A stretch of 64,000 nt of DNA from SB15 sp964639245 (GTDB taxonomy: Bacteria > Chloroflexota > Anaerolineae > Aggregatilineales > J027), in NCBI GenBank assembly GCA_964639245.1, contig CAZXCU010000001.1, positions 434,001-498,000 on the forward strand. The letters are read 5' to 3'. Position 1 is the stretch's first letter, and every line of letters starts with the position of its first letter. Both the position numbers and the translations under genes were made by a program. Under the pieces are notes generated by a model that worked only from the letters and a program-made list of their open reading frames with translations, searched no databases and was not told the origin of the DNA. This document shows positions 26,042-35,475 of the stretch, in pieces.

Positions 26042-26795
26042 CCCGCATTCCATCGAGGGTCAGCGAATCGGAAATAATATGAATCACATCCGTATATTGG
26101 TTGAACAGGGGGGCAAGTCCCCCTGTCGCAATCACTTTTACACTGTCTTGGTCAGAGTCCGGCAGGGCAGCGATTAATTTTTTGGTCAACCCTTCTACCA
26201 AACCCACATACCCCAAAAACAACCCGCTTTGAAGCGCCTGGGCGGTATTTTTGCCAATCGGCGAGGGTGGCGGCACCAGTTCAACTTTATAAAGTTGGGC
26301 GGTACGGCTGACCAATGCCTCCAATGCAACATTGATGCCGGGCGAAATCGCCCCGCCAATATATGCCCCATCCCGCGAAATCACGTCAAAAGTGGTCGCT
26401 GTCCCAAAATCAATCACAATCGCCGGGCCACCCCCATACAGCTTATTCACCGCCACCGCGTTGACAATCCGGTCTGCGCCTACCTGCTGCGGCAAATCAA
26501 TTTCAATGGCAATTCCTGCATTGAGATGGGTCACATTCAAAACATCGGTTTGAAAATAACGCGGGACTAATTCACGGAAGGCATCGGTCAAGACTGGTAC
26601 TACGCTCGCCATGACCACCTGTTTAACATCCTCAAAATGCAAGCCAGAGGAATGTAAAAAGTTCCGCAGCAGCACTGCATATTCATCGCCCATTTTGTTG
26701 GCAACGGTTCGCGCCCGCCATGTGGTGCGCCAGCGCTGTTCATCCCACAAACCAAAGTGAATATTCGTATTGCCAATATCAATTGCCAGCAGCAT
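26010..26795 (-). CDS. coaX: Type III pantothenate kinase
   Basis: The 261-residue enzyme phosphorylates pantothenate, the first step of coenzyme A synthesis. It opens with the canonical A-I-D-I-G-N-T-N phosphate loop, has G-A-D-R-I-V-N near residue 107, I-D-F-G-T-A-T-T near 128 and G-G-A-I-S-P-G-I near 147, all typical of CoaX rather than CoaA. The start at 26795 is chosen because the family begins M-L-L-A-I-D-I-G-N-T and an AAAAGGAA lies upstream inside the tail of the preceding gene; a 10-residue longer version would overlap that gene. Four bases separate it from the upstream stop, so the two are co-transcribed. It overlaps the P-type ATPase end. Confidence 0.95.
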   Translation of the reverse strand: MLLAIDIGNTNIHFGLWDEQRWRTTWRARTVANKMGDEYAVLLRNFLHSSGLHFEDVKQVVMASVVPVLTDAFRELVPRYFQTDVLNVTHLNAGIAIEIDLPQQVGADRIVNAVAVNKLYGGGPAIVIDFGTATTFDVISRDGAYIGGAISPGINVALEALVSRTAQLYKVELVPPPSPIGKNTAQALQSGLFLGYVGLVEGLTKKLIAALPDSDQDSVKVIATGGLAPLFNQYTDVIHIISDSLTLDGMRVIWELNHNSG

Positions 26796-26799
26796 ACCC

Positions 26800-28236
26800 T
26801 TAATTTTCCTTTTGTTTGGCTTCAATGGCTGTTTGCAGCATATTCATCACCTCTGGCAAACCATCAATCGGGACAACGGTATCGACCAAAAAGCGCAGCC
26901 CACTCAACGCGGTTTCAAGCGGGGTGGTTTCGCCAGCCCGTTCAATAATATTTTTGTACTGGTCAAGCGCTTTTTTCTTATCGCCCTGAATGAGTAGCCC
27001 TTGAGCATAATCCAACCGCGCCCAGACATCACCGGGGCGATCATCCAGAATCGATTCGGCAATTTCAATCACCCGTGTGTACATTTGCTGCGCTTGTTCT
27101 TCGTGGTTGAGTTTTTTGTAGAGCATTGCCAAATTGCCAACAGGATACGAATTATTCGGGGTGACTTTGACCGCCGATTCATACGCGGTTAGCGCATCGT
27201 TCAACCGTTCCTGACGACGATAAATCCCCCCTAAAGTTCCGAAATAGGATTCGTTATCCGCATCAATTAAGCCGGGGTCAGAGGTAAGCGCTTTGGTCAG
27301 GTTAATTTCCGCTTGGGCGCGAAGTTGATTCTTATGCAAATTGTCTTTTTCGGCGTTTGCCATGCGGCTTTGCGCCAACCCCATTGCCGCCAGCGCGGGG
27401 GCAAAATTCGGGTCAATTTTGAGGGCGCGTTCCAGATGCTCAATGGCCTGTTCAAACCGCTTCCGCCCCACATACAGATACCCCAGCAGATAATTGGTTG
27501 TCTGGTTATTCGGGTCAATTTTGATGGCTTCTTGCAGGGTCGCAATCGCGGTTTCACGGTTGTTGGCTCGTACCTGTTGTTCTGCCAGCAGCAGCAGCGA
27601 CAGCACACGGAAAGAATTTTCTGCATCCCGCTTGGCGGAATTAATTGCCTCGTCTACCATTTGGAGTAAGCCTCCGGCTGCACTTTCTGTTCGTGTGAGC
27701 GACTCTTGAATCCGATGATTCAATTCACTAAACCGACGGTCACTTTCCATTTGGCGCTTGTGGTCGGCCTCCACGCCCGCTTGAAGTTGGTGACGCATTT
27801 CATTCATGAGTTCGGTCATGCGGTCTTCGGTTTGTTTGAGTTGCCCGCCTGCTTCTTCAATGGATTTATCCAAGCGCGAACGCACATCCGACAGGCTTGA
27901 GCCGAAGGCCACTGTCACCAGAGCCAAGAGTACCCCGATGAGAATTGACCCCCCTTCAATAAAACTCAAAATGCTGTCGGTGGTTTGGGAGGCATTCTGG
28001 GCTTCATTGGCGGCATCCCGTGCTTCGACCAGAATCCGCTGCGATTCTAATTGACTTTCCAGCACGGCCCGCAAGGGGTCATCTTCGGGTAAATTCAACA
28101 ATCGTTCTTCTAATTCGGGACGAACTTTAATTTCGGTGCGCTGGGGTGCATCCTTCTGAATGACCGCATAAACACTGATAAAAATAGCGATAATTGCTAA
28201 TCCTAAAGGTAAACCATCAACAAAACGTTTTATCAT
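26800..28236 (-). CDS. Membrane-anchored coiled-coil TPR protein
   Basis: The 478-residue protein has two membrane spans (residues ~8-26 and ~93-113) with a ~65-residue acidic loop between them. A coiled coil rich in E, Q and R follows (~120-195, including R-S-R-L-D-K-S-I-E-E and E-D-R-M-T-E-L-M-N-E). The C-terminal half has five to six TPRs (A-I-A-T-L-Q-E-A-I-K-I-D-P-N-N, A-I-E-H-L-E-R-A-L-K-I-D-P-N-F). Both spans put the coiled coil and TPRs in the cytoplasm if the N-terminus is inside. No enzymatic motif is seen. It is the first gene of a pair with coaX; the link is probably one of transcription only. Confidence 0.8.
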   Translation of the reverse strand: MIKRFVDGLPLGLAIIAIFISVYAVIQKDAPQRTEIKVRPELEERLLNLPEDDPLRAVLESQLESQRILVEARDAANEAQNASQTTDSILSFIEGGSILIGVLLALVTVAFGSSLSDVRSRLDKSIEEAGGQLKQTEDRMTELMNEMRHQLQAGVEADHKRQMESDRRFSELNHRIQESLTRTESAAGGLLQMVDEAINSAKRDAENSFRVLSLLLLAEQQVRANNRETAIATLQEAIKIDPNNQTTNYLLGYLYVGRKRFEQAIEHLERALKIDPNFAPALAAMGLAQSRMANAEKDNLHKNQLRAQAEINLTKALTSDPGLIDADNESYFGTLGGIYRRQERLNDALTAYESAVKVTPNNSYPVGNLAMLYKKLNHEEQAQQMYTRVIEIAESILDDRPGDVWARLDYAQGLLIQGDKKKALDQYKNIIERAGETTPLETALSGLRFLVDTVVPIDGLPEVMNMLQTAIEAKQKEN

Positions 28237-28334
28237 GTCTGTGCCTTCGTTATAATGGCAGTCAGCATTGTGCTATCCGCCCCTCATGAGAGGCTGGGTA
28301 ACAAATTCTTCCCTAGTTTCCCATTATTGAGGGA

Positions 28335-31268
28335 ATGATGCAAAAAATTTTACGATTGGTTCTTTTTTTAAGTGTGTTTGCTCAAACTCCGCCCGTTCTG
28401 GCGCAATCCCCCATTTCATTCGGGGGGCATTTAACCGATGTCATTTTGCTGGACACAACCGCCATCGTTGCTGAGGGCGAAAACTTACTCTGGATTCCGC
28501 TTACACCCCCCTATCAACCGACAGACCGCTTGTCGTTAGGGGAAAAAATTCTTGCTCTTAAAGGCCATCCACAAGGCATTTACGCGCTCACTGAAACCGG
28601 GGTGTTTGCCATCCATCCACAAAATAAAACCCTTTTGAATTTTGCGCCCGGTGGAGGCCAGAATTTGAGCATTACTGGAAAATGGCTCGCAGTAGCCGCC
28701 GAAGATGGGGGGGGGCGTCTGCGGGAGATTTTGCCGGATGGCAGGTTGCGGGGAGCTTGGCAGATAGACACCCCTGGACGCGATTGGGACGCAGCGATTA
28801 CAGAAGATGACATTTTGGCAGTGGCGGATGGCGGGGCAGGGATACGCTTGTACGACATGACCGACCCGAACCAACCCCAAACCCTCAGCGCCCTAACGGA
28901 GATTGCCCCCGCTTCAAAAATTATCGCATCCGGCACAATGCTTTATGCCACGGATTCAAGAAATCATCTGCATGTGATTAATGCTGCCACCCCCGAAAAC
29001 CCCATCATTGAAGGGCGGTATGCCCCGATTCGGGATGCACAAAAAACAATTATTATTGAAAACTGGCTGGTGGTTGCCGATGCCGCAGACGGCCTCAAAG
29101 TCTATGATGCCCGTACTTTGCGTTATCGCAACGGGGAATTGGATTTACCGACGCTGGATGTGCAGCGGGTCAATAATTGGTTAATTGCTGCGCGACAGGA
29201 TGGCCTCCATATTTATGATGCGGCGCGTTTGCCCCAGTTTGTCGAAATTGCCGTTGTTCCGCTCTGGGAAACACCGACGGCTCTTGCCCCGCAAGATAAT
29301 CGGATTGTGGCGGCGCTGGGCAGTCAGGGGTTAGTCGCCGTCAGCCTGACCAATTTTCAAGTAATGGCAGCGTTGAGTGTGCGTGGCACCATCACCGACC
29401 TCGAAATTCAGAACAATTTCGCCTATGTGATACTGGATGATGGGCGATTTCTCATTCTGGATATTACCAATTTTAACACCCCCCAACTTGCCAGCATCAC
29501 CGAATTAAGCGGCACGCCACAAACAATTAACCTGAATGGAACAAGCGCGGTTATCGCCTGTGGGGCTGCTGGATTTTATCTTTTTGATGTCGCATCCCCA
29601 GCAGCCCCACAAAAATTAAGCCTGCTGCCCGCCGAAGTATTTGCTTGGGATGGCTACCCGAATGCAGAGGGGAGTCTGGTGGTGTTGGATGGCACACACC
29701 TCCGCACCATAAACGCAACAACTTTTGCGGAAATTGCCCGTTTTCCTGCGGTGGGCAAAAGCCTTGTCGCCGGAAATGATTTGCTGGTTACACTGGGAGA
29801 AAACCAACTCGCTAATTTTAGTGTTTTTGGCGGAAATCCAACCCCCTTAGCGACCTACATCTCACCGCTTGAGATTACCGCCTTACAAGCCCAAGAAAAT
29901 GAACTCCTCATCAGCAGTCGCACCCCCGAAGCGGCATTGATTCGCCTTGATGTCAGCAACCCGTCGCAACCCACCGAAATCGCCGTGTATGCCATTGATG
30001 GGGGAGTCGAAAAATTTGCATTGCGGGAAGGCGATCTACTGACCCTTAGTGACGGGTTTACCCATTGGCAAGTGACCCCCTATGCGCTGTCTGCGATGGG
30101 AAGCTATCAGCCACCATCTGAATTTAGCGGGTTTTATCCCCATGAAAATACCCTTTATTTGCTAGGGGAAACAGCCCATCAATGGGACGGGGAAAATCTC
30201 ATACCGTTAGATTTTTCGGCTCAACAATTCGCCTCTCTTAACGAGTACCAAGCGGTTCTGGCTAAATCAGGCGAGATGACCGTTTTTCAGGGGGGAAATG
30301 GGCTTTTCACCGCGTCCAACATCACCGCCCTGACGAGCAATCCTGATGGATTCTGGTACAGCCGAGTCGATGGAACAATTTTTTTTCTCCCCTTGCAAAC
30401 CTTTCAGCCTATTTTGCAAATTGCCTTGCAAACCCGCATTACCACGCTCATATGGGCCAACGAGAGGCTGTATATCGGCACCCACGATGGGCAAGTGATT
30501 GCATGGCAAAGTGAAAAAATCGTCGGGCAAGTCGGAAATTTAGGTCGGGTGCAAGACATTGTTCCGATGGATGATGGGAATATCGCAGTTGCAGCCGACG
30601 ATGGGTGGATTCTAAGTGCCGATTTAACCTCTTCACAGCATATCCCCGTCCCTGATAAAACACTTGCAATTGCCCCGTTTGAAAATAAACTGGCGGTTGC
30701 CAACGGCCTCTGTGGGATTCGTTTTTTTGAGTATCCCTCGCTGCGGGAACTAGGGCGGATTGATACCGCATACGCCCAGGATGTGGTGTCTTGGAACAAG
30801 GAAGTGTGGGCAATGGTGGGGGGGAGCGCCCGTCCGTTAGATTTGGAAGATTTTTCCTCTGTAACGGCCCCCTATGCCCCCCAATGGAAAGACGGAGTGA
30901 TGCAATGGCAGCCTGCGCCCAATGGATGCGATGCCGTCACCTATGAAATTTTCTTAAACGGCAAGTCAATCGCAACGACCAACCACCCTATTTATACTGC
31001 CCCCTTGACCCACGATACGCACTGGCAAATCGCCCTCACCACCCGGACAGGAGAACGCCTGACCAGTCCGCTATGGACAGCCTATGCCGATTACGCGGGA
31101 TGGGCGGGCAAATCGCAAGCCTCTGAAGAACGTTTGAAAAATCAGGCGGCGGCAGTTTCGCGGTTGTGGTTTTTGTTAGGGGTTTTGATGATTGGCTTGG
31201 GGGCAGTTGGGTTATTCCGCTTGATGCAATTGTTCTTGGGAAATTGGCGCACCCTTAAAAACTGGTAA
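28335..31268 (+). CDS. Secreted LVIVD-repeat beta-propeller protein with C-terminal anchor
   Basis: The 977-residue protein starts with a signal peptide (cleavage probably after V-L-A-Q, residue ~24). Much of it consists of ~40-residue beta repeats of LVIVD type, such as D-I-L-A-V-A-D-G-G-A-G-I-R-L-Y-D-M near 155 and W-L-V-V-A-D-A-A-D-G-L-K-V-Y-D-A near 245, which fold as beta-propellers. A fibronectin-like segment (~845-920) and one C-terminal span (~943-968) follow, so it is displayed on the outside. Binding partners are unknown. A TATAAT at 28251-28256 lies about 80 bases upstream. Confidence 0.82.
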   Translation: MMQKILRLVLFLSVFAQTPPVLAQSPISFGGHLTDVILLDTTAIVAEGENLLWIPLTPPYQPTDRLSLGEKILALKGHPQGIYALTETGVFAIHPQNKTLLNFAPGGGQNLSITGKWLAVAAEDGGGRLREILPDGRLRGAWQIDTPGRDWDAAITEDDILAVADGGAGIRLYDMTDPNQPQTLSALTEIAPASKIIASGTMLYATDSRNHLHVINAATPENPIIEGRYAPIRDAQKTIIIENWLVVADAADGLKVYDARTLRYRNGELDLPTLDVQRVNNWLIAARQDGLHIYDAARLPQFVEIAVVPLWETPTALAPQDNRIVAALGSQGLVAVSLTNFQVMAALSVRGTITDLEIQNNFAYVILDDGRFLILDITNFNTPQLASITELSGTPQTINLNGTSAVIACGAAGFYLFDVASPAAPQKLSLLPAEVFAWDGYPNAEGSLVVLDGTHLRTINATTFAEIARFPAVGKSLVAGNDLLVTLGENQLANFSVFGGNPTPLATYISPLEITALQAQENELLISSRTPEAALIRLDVSNPSQPTEIAVYAIDGGVEKFALREGDLLTLSDGFTHWQVTPYALSAMGSYQPPSEFSGFYPHENTLYLLGETAHQWDGENLIPLDFSAQQFASLNEYQAVLAKSGEMTVFQGGNGLFTASNITALTSNPDGFWYSRVDGTIFFLPLQTFQPILQIALQTRITTLIWANERLYIGTHDGQVIAWQSEKIVGQVGNLGRVQDIVPMDDGNIAVAADDGWILSADLTSSQHIPVPDKTLAIAPFENKLAVANGLCGIRFFEYPSLRELGRIDTAYAQDVVSWNKEVWAMVGGSARPLDLEDFSSVTAPYAPQWKDGVMQWQPAPNGCDAVTYEIFLNGKSIATTNHPIYTAPLTHDTHWQIALTTRTGERLTSPLWTAYADYAGWAGKSQASEERLKNQAAAVSRLWFLLGVLMIGLGAVGLFRLMQLFLGNWRTLKNW

Positions 31269-31320
31269 TTCAATGCTAGGCCAACCGCGCATGGTCATTG
31301 CACGCCCGTTAAAGATGCCG

Positions 31321-31349
31321 TTTACCACCCGCATTGATGGGACTATAAT
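31321..31349 (+). promoter_or_regulatory. Promoter of the flippase/glycosyltransferase operon
   Basis: TTTACC (31321-31326) and a perfect TATAAT (31344-31349) are 17 bases apart and lie 30 bases before the ATG of the first gene. No other strong promoter is seen before the end of the operon at 37010. Confidence 0.6.
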
Positions 31350-31379
31350 CCCCACCCGTTAGCAGAGAGAAAGAATCCT

Positions 31380-32366
31380 ATGAGTATGCAGCGCATCTGG
31401 TCGTGGGTACGGCTAGGAATGGGGATAATTGGGCTGGTCGCCCTGTTTGAACTGGTGGATATCAACGACGTTTCCGACACCCTCGCCGAGGCCAATGTTC
31501 TGTATTTCATTCCAGCTTGGCTGCTGCTGATGGCTTCCACGGCTGTCAAAACATGGCGCTGGCAATTGTTGATTCGCAAAAACAACGTCAGCACTACCTT
31601 TGGACGCTTGTTCGGAACCTATTTGATTGGCGCATTTTACAGCCAATTTTTGCCCGGTTCCTCGGCAGGCGGAGATGCGATGCGAATGGCAGAAAGTTCA
31701 GTGGACACAGGCCGCGCCGTTGATTCGGTTTCGTCTGTGTTGATTGAACGGGCGGTGGGGTTGATTTCTGTTGTCACCACTGCTGCGCTGATTCTGCTGT
31801 TCCTGCGCCCTGAAGGGATTCCGATGGAAATGTCGCTGCTGGTGTATGGCCTGTCGGCGGCGGGCATCGGGGCGCTGGCAATTTTGCGGTTTGGCTGGTT
31901 TGTGCCAACCATGACTCGCTTAATGACCCGCTTCAAACTGGGCAAATTCGCCCAAAAACTCAGCAGTTTAAGTCAATCGCTGCAAGGCGATTTGGGCGAG
32001 CCGCGTATTTTGATTCAGATGGTGCTGCTCTCGTTGCTGGCAAATTTTTTCAGCATGACTTCGTACTATGTGGTGCTGCTGGCGGTGACAGAACCGGTGT
32101 CCTATCTGGCGTTTATCCCGATTGTGGCGCTCATTTCGACGCTCGAAATTGTGCCGCTTTCGCCGGGGTCGTTGGGAATTAAAGAAGCTGCCTATGTGTT
32201 TTTTCTCGGTTATCTGGATGTGAGCGAACATGCCGCGCTGGGAATCGGGCTACTGATTCGCTTTGTCAGCTGGACTCAAGCCTTGCTGGGCGGGTTGATT
32301 CTGCTGGAACGCGGGCTTCATTCCACGCCCCGCCGTTCCCGTGAAACCACCGAAACTGGCCTGTAG
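31380..32366 (+). CDS. Lysylphosphatidylglycerol synthase-like TM protein (UPF0104 flippase-like)
   Basis: The 328-residue protein has about eight spans and the UPF0104/LPG-synthase transmembrane pattern: T-W-R-W-Q-L-L-I-R near residue 60, F-L-P-G-S-S-A-G-G-D-A-M-R near 95 and P-L-S-P-G-S-L-G-I-K-E-A near 260. The same fold without the aminoacyl-transferase part is found in lipid or polyprenyl-linked glycan flippases and translocation factors. It is the first gene of a four-gene operon with three GT-C glycosyltransferases, its stop being directly joined to the next ATG (TAGATG). Flipping of the lipid-linked sugar used by those enzymes is therefore a sensible guess. Confidence 0.82.
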   Translation: MSMQRIWSWVRLGMGIIGLVALFELVDINDVSDTLAEANVLYFIPAWLLLMASTAVKTWRWQLLIRKNNVSTTFGRLFGTYLIGAFYSQFLPGSSAGGDAMRMAESSVDTGRAVDSVSSVLIERAVGLISVVTTAALILLFLRPEGIPMEMSLLVYGLSAAGIGALAILRFGWFVPTMTRLMTRFKLGKFAQKLSSLSQSLQGDLGEPRILIQMVLLSLLANFFSMTSYYVVLLAVTEPVSYLAFIPIVALISTLEIVPLSPGSLGIKEAAYVFFLGYLDVSEHAALGIGLLIRFVSWTQALLGGLILLERGLHSTPRRSRETTETGL

Positions 32367-33935
32367 ATGCCGCGTCTGCTACTGGTCGTATTGAGTTTAT
32401 GGGTGGTCTGGGCGATTCGCGCCCATGATATTTTAGCTATGCCTGCCTTTGTGGACGAAAGCCTTCACATTATGCGGGCGCAGGCGGTCTACCAATTCAC
32501 CGATGAAAAATCGTCTTTTTTGCTGGCAAAGCTGCTGCTGTATTACTACTTTGGCTTGTTTGACCCGCAAGACCATAACGCGCTGTGGCTGACACGCCAA
32601 GCATTGGCCTTGATTGCACCCCTTTCAGCAGCATTGTCCTATGCGATTGTGTTTCACTTAACGCGCTCTTACTGGAAAAGCCTCATCACCGTCTGGCTGC
32701 ATGGCCTCACCCCCCTCTTGATTTTTTTTGAGCGCATGGCGATGTCCGACCCGTTTGTGATGATGTTCGGGTTGGCGGTGGTCTGGGCGGGGATGCACTT
32801 CGCGGAAAAACCCAATGCACGACATGCCGCCATTTTGGGCTTTTTACTCGGCTTAACCCTGCTCGCCAAATTAACGGCTGTGCCTCTGCTGGTTGTGCCG
32901 ATCTTGGCACTCTATTTTCTAGGACGCTATCCATTGAATATAACAAGGGGATTCATCCCCTTGCTCAAATCGGCTCGTTTTATTCTGGCGATTCACTTCA
33001 AAAATCTGGTGATTTGCTACAGTGTGATGGGGTTGATTCTGCTGCCTTTTGTGGGGTACATGCTTTACCGTGAAATGAATCCACCAGAGGAAAAACCCGA
33101 AGTGGTGGATAGCTGGTTATTTACCCCCACTGAACGCAATCGGATAGAACAAATCGGGTACAACGTTGAACGTTACACCGAGTCCCTCATTCAATTGAAC
33201 GCGCTGATTTTGCTTCTGTTCGGGATGGTGCTGGTGGTGGGTTTGCTCAATCGGCGGAACATGGCACAAAAAGCCTATCTTTTGCTGACATTGGCAGCAA
33301 CATGGGGATTTATCGGGGTGGTTGCGGCGTTTCCGAGTACGCGCTATCTGGTGTTGGGTTTTCCCCTCCTGCTGATTTTTAGTACCGCTTTTTTCCCTGA
33401 GGTAAACCAAGCAAACAATGGAATCGGCCTCATCGCGCTGCCGTTGTTAAGCTGCGCGGCGGTGATGATGAGCGCAGCTTTTATTTTTGCTATCTGGAAT
33501 GACCCCGCCCATCTTACTTTAGGGGAACAGGATAATTGGGAATATCGAACGCATACGTCCTCTGGTTATGGATTGCGGGAAGCCGTGCCGGATATTCTCG
33601 CGCTGCCCGAAATCGAGGGGAAAATTCGTTTAACCGGGTTTGTGGGTAACTGCCACAGTTTACGGCTTTACTTTCCCGAAAATCATCCGGTGGATTTACA
33701 TTGCCCCTATTTTAAATTTAATGACAGCATGATTCCTGACATCATGACGCGGTGGGAGCAACAGGTGAATGATTCCGGTGGATGGTATTTTCTGGTCGAA
33801 GATGCAGACATCATTGATTTTGAAGCGATGGCACTTGCTCCTGAATTGATTGCCACCTATGACCGTCCGCATGAGGGAGTCCGTGTGTGGCTGTACCGCG
33901 TAACTCCGGGAGAAGGCGATGGCTGGTTCAAGTAA
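32367..33935 (+). CDS. GT-C (ArnT/PMT-like) glycosyltransferase, copy 1 of 3
   Basis: The 522-residue protein has about twelve spans. The first outer loop carries F-V-D-E-S-L-H-I (acidic catalytic pair near residue 29) and Y-Y-Y-F-G-L-F, the layout of the glycosyltransferase 39 / ArnT group, which uses polyprenyl-linked sugar donors at the outer face of the membrane. A soluble ~110-residue C-terminal domain has G-F-V-G-N-C-H-S-L-R-L-Y-F and a second cysteine 19 residues on (L-H-C-P), shared with the two next genes. The start follows the flippase-like gene with no gap, and the gene overlaps copy 2 by 17 bp. Acceptor and sugar are unknown. Confidence 0.82.
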   Translation: MPRLLLVVLSLWVVWAIRAHDILAMPAFVDESLHIMRAQAVYQFTDEKSSFLLAKLLLYYYFGLFDPQDHNALWLTRQALALIAPLSAALSYAIVFHLTRSYWKSLITVWLHGLTPLLIFFERMAMSDPFVMMFGLAVVWAGMHFAEKPNARHAAILGFLLGLTLLAKLTAVPLLVVPILALYFLGRYPLNITRGFIPLLKSARFILAIHFKNLVICYSVMGLILLPFVGYMLYREMNPPEEKPEVVDSWLFTPTERNRIEQIGYNVERYTESLIQLNALILLLFGMVLVVGLLNRRNMAQKAYLLLTLAATWGFIGVVAAFPSTRYLVLGFPLLLIFSTAFFPEVNQANNGIGLIALPLLSCAAVMMSAAFIFAIWNDPAHLTLGEQDNWEYRTHTSSGYGLREAVPDILALPEIEGKIRLTGFVGNCHSLRLYFPENHPVDLHCPYFKFNDSMIPDIMTRWEQQVNDSGGWYFLVEDADIIDFEAMALAPELIATYDRPHEGVRVWLYRVTPGEGDGWFK

Positions 33936-35475
33936 TCGGGGATGGTTGATCGTTTTACTGCTGTTGATTGCGCTGTTCGTGCGGATTCATCACATCACCG
34001 CCCTACCCCCTTTTAACGATGAAAGTTTGCATATCCGCCGTGCTGAAATTGTCTGGTCGTTGGAGGATCTCAATATTTCGCTCAAGCCGGGCAAACTGCT
34101 TACCTATTATTGGATGGGGCTGTTCGGGGCTGACCGCTTGCATGGTATTTTTGTCGGACGAACGGTGGTCGGGTTGTTTTCGCTGCTCGGATTGGCGGGA
34201 ACTTACGCTGTCGGACGACGCTTATTCGGGACATGGGGTGGGATTCTGGCGTTGTACATCGCGGTTTTTTCGCCGTTTATGATTTTTTTTGACCGCCTTG
34301 CTTTTTCTGACCCATTGGCCTCCTCACTGGGGATTTTAACAGTGTGGGGAGCGTTGCTGATGGTGTATCACCCTGAGGAATGGGAGTGGGGGATTCTGAC
34401 GGGGATATTGGGGGGGCTGGCGGTGCTGGCGAAGGTGATTAGCGCTCCGTATCTGGCAGCACCTGTGCTGGCGGTGCTGCTGTTTTCGGGGGAAAAATGG
34501 CAAACTTCCATTAGAAAATATCGCACCACACTCCTTATTTGTTATTTGACTTTTGGCGGGGTGATTGCGCCTTTTTTTGGCTATGTGGTGTACAAAGAAC
34601 TGGATTATCAAATTTCACCGGAAGGCAACCCCGAAGCCGAACGCGCTGTGATTGTTGAACCGGTGCTGATTAACACCCGTTCGCCGCTTGAAACAGTGGT
34701 GGACAACGTGCAGGATTTGGCCGAAGTCAACTGGGTGCTGCACAACGGCCTGTTTTTAATCCTTGTGGCAATCGCCTTAATTTTTGCCTTGCGTTCCCGC
34801 CCGCGTACCTTTCTTTTTTTGGCGGTGTGTATTTTGCTGGTGTGGAGCATCCTCATTTTTCTGGCAGGGCGATTTTCGACACGCTATGTCCAGCTTGGCA
34901 TTTTGCCCCTGCTGATTCTGATGGCGGGGGCGCTGGTCATGGCTACCCGACGACTCAAATTTGCTCAGCATTGGATAGTGAGTTGGGGGGTAGTCAGCGT
35001 ATGGATTATTTTTTTCGCCCAACCCTTCATCACCGCCGCATGGTCAGACCCGCGTGAGATGACCTTGCCGCCTAGTGACCGCTACGAATATTTTCAAAAT
35101 TTCACGGCGGGGTATGGTCTGGTGGATGCTGCCGCGCTGACCGAAACACTGGAACCTTCTGAAACAAGCGGGCGGGTTCCGGTGATTGGCTTGGTGGGGT
35201 CGTGCCATCAAATCCGCTTGTATCTGGACGAATTCGGGGTGGTCAATCTGGAATGTCCGAATTTTGGCTGGGAAGGCGAATTTTTGCCACAGGTCATTCA
35301 ACACATGCAGCAGCGCCTTAGCGAAGAAAACATCCTGTATGTGCTGGTTGAGCCAGAATTTGAACCTGTTAATTTGGATTTGCTGCCTTTTGAGCATGAA
35401 GTCTTGGCGCGGTATGGTCGCCCGTTTGATGGGATGGTGGTGGAAGTCTGGAAAATTGAGGAGCAGACAAATTGA
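33919..35475 (+). CDS. GT-C (ArnT/PMT-like) glycosyltransferase, copy 2 of 3
   Basis: The 518-residue protein is a paralogue of copies 1 and 3. It has F-N-D-E-S-L-H-I-R-R-A-E-I-V near residue 33, F-F-D-R-L-A-F-S-D-P-L-A after the third span, and the C-terminal G-L-V-G-S-C-H-Q-I-R-L-Y-L with a second cysteine (L-E-C-P). The F-(F/E)-(D/E)-R-x-A-x-(S/A)-D-P block occurs in all three copies and is typical of this glycosyltransferase group. A GGGAGAAGG lies just before its ATG inside copy 1. It ends by overlapping the TTG start of copy 3 by four bases (TTGA). Expression as one translationally coupled series is likely. Confidence 0.82.
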   Translation: MAGSSNRGWLIVLLLLIALFVRIHHITALPPFNDESLHIRRAEIVWSLEDLNISLKPGKLLTYYWMGLFGADRLHGIFVGRTVVGLFSLLGLAGTYAVGRRLFGTWGGILALYIAVFSPFMIFFDRLAFSDPLASSLGILTVWGALLMVYHPEEWEWGILTGILGGLAVLAKVISAPYLAAPVLAVLLFSGEKWQTSIRKYRTTLLICYLTFGGVIAPFFGYVVYKELDYQISPEGNPEAERAVIVEPVLINTRSPLETVVDNVQDLAEVNWVLHNGLFLILVAIALIFALRSRPRTFLFLAVCILLVWSILIFLAGRFSTRYVQLGILPLLILMAGALVMATRRLKFAQHWIVSWGVVSVWIIFFAQPFITAAWSDPREMTLPPSDRYEYFQNFTAGYGLVDAAALTETLEPSETSGRVPVIGLVGSCHQIRLYLDEFGVVNLECPNFGWEGEFLPQVIQHMQQRLSEENILYVLVEPEFEPVNLDLLPFEHEVLARYGRPFDGMVVEVWKIEEQTN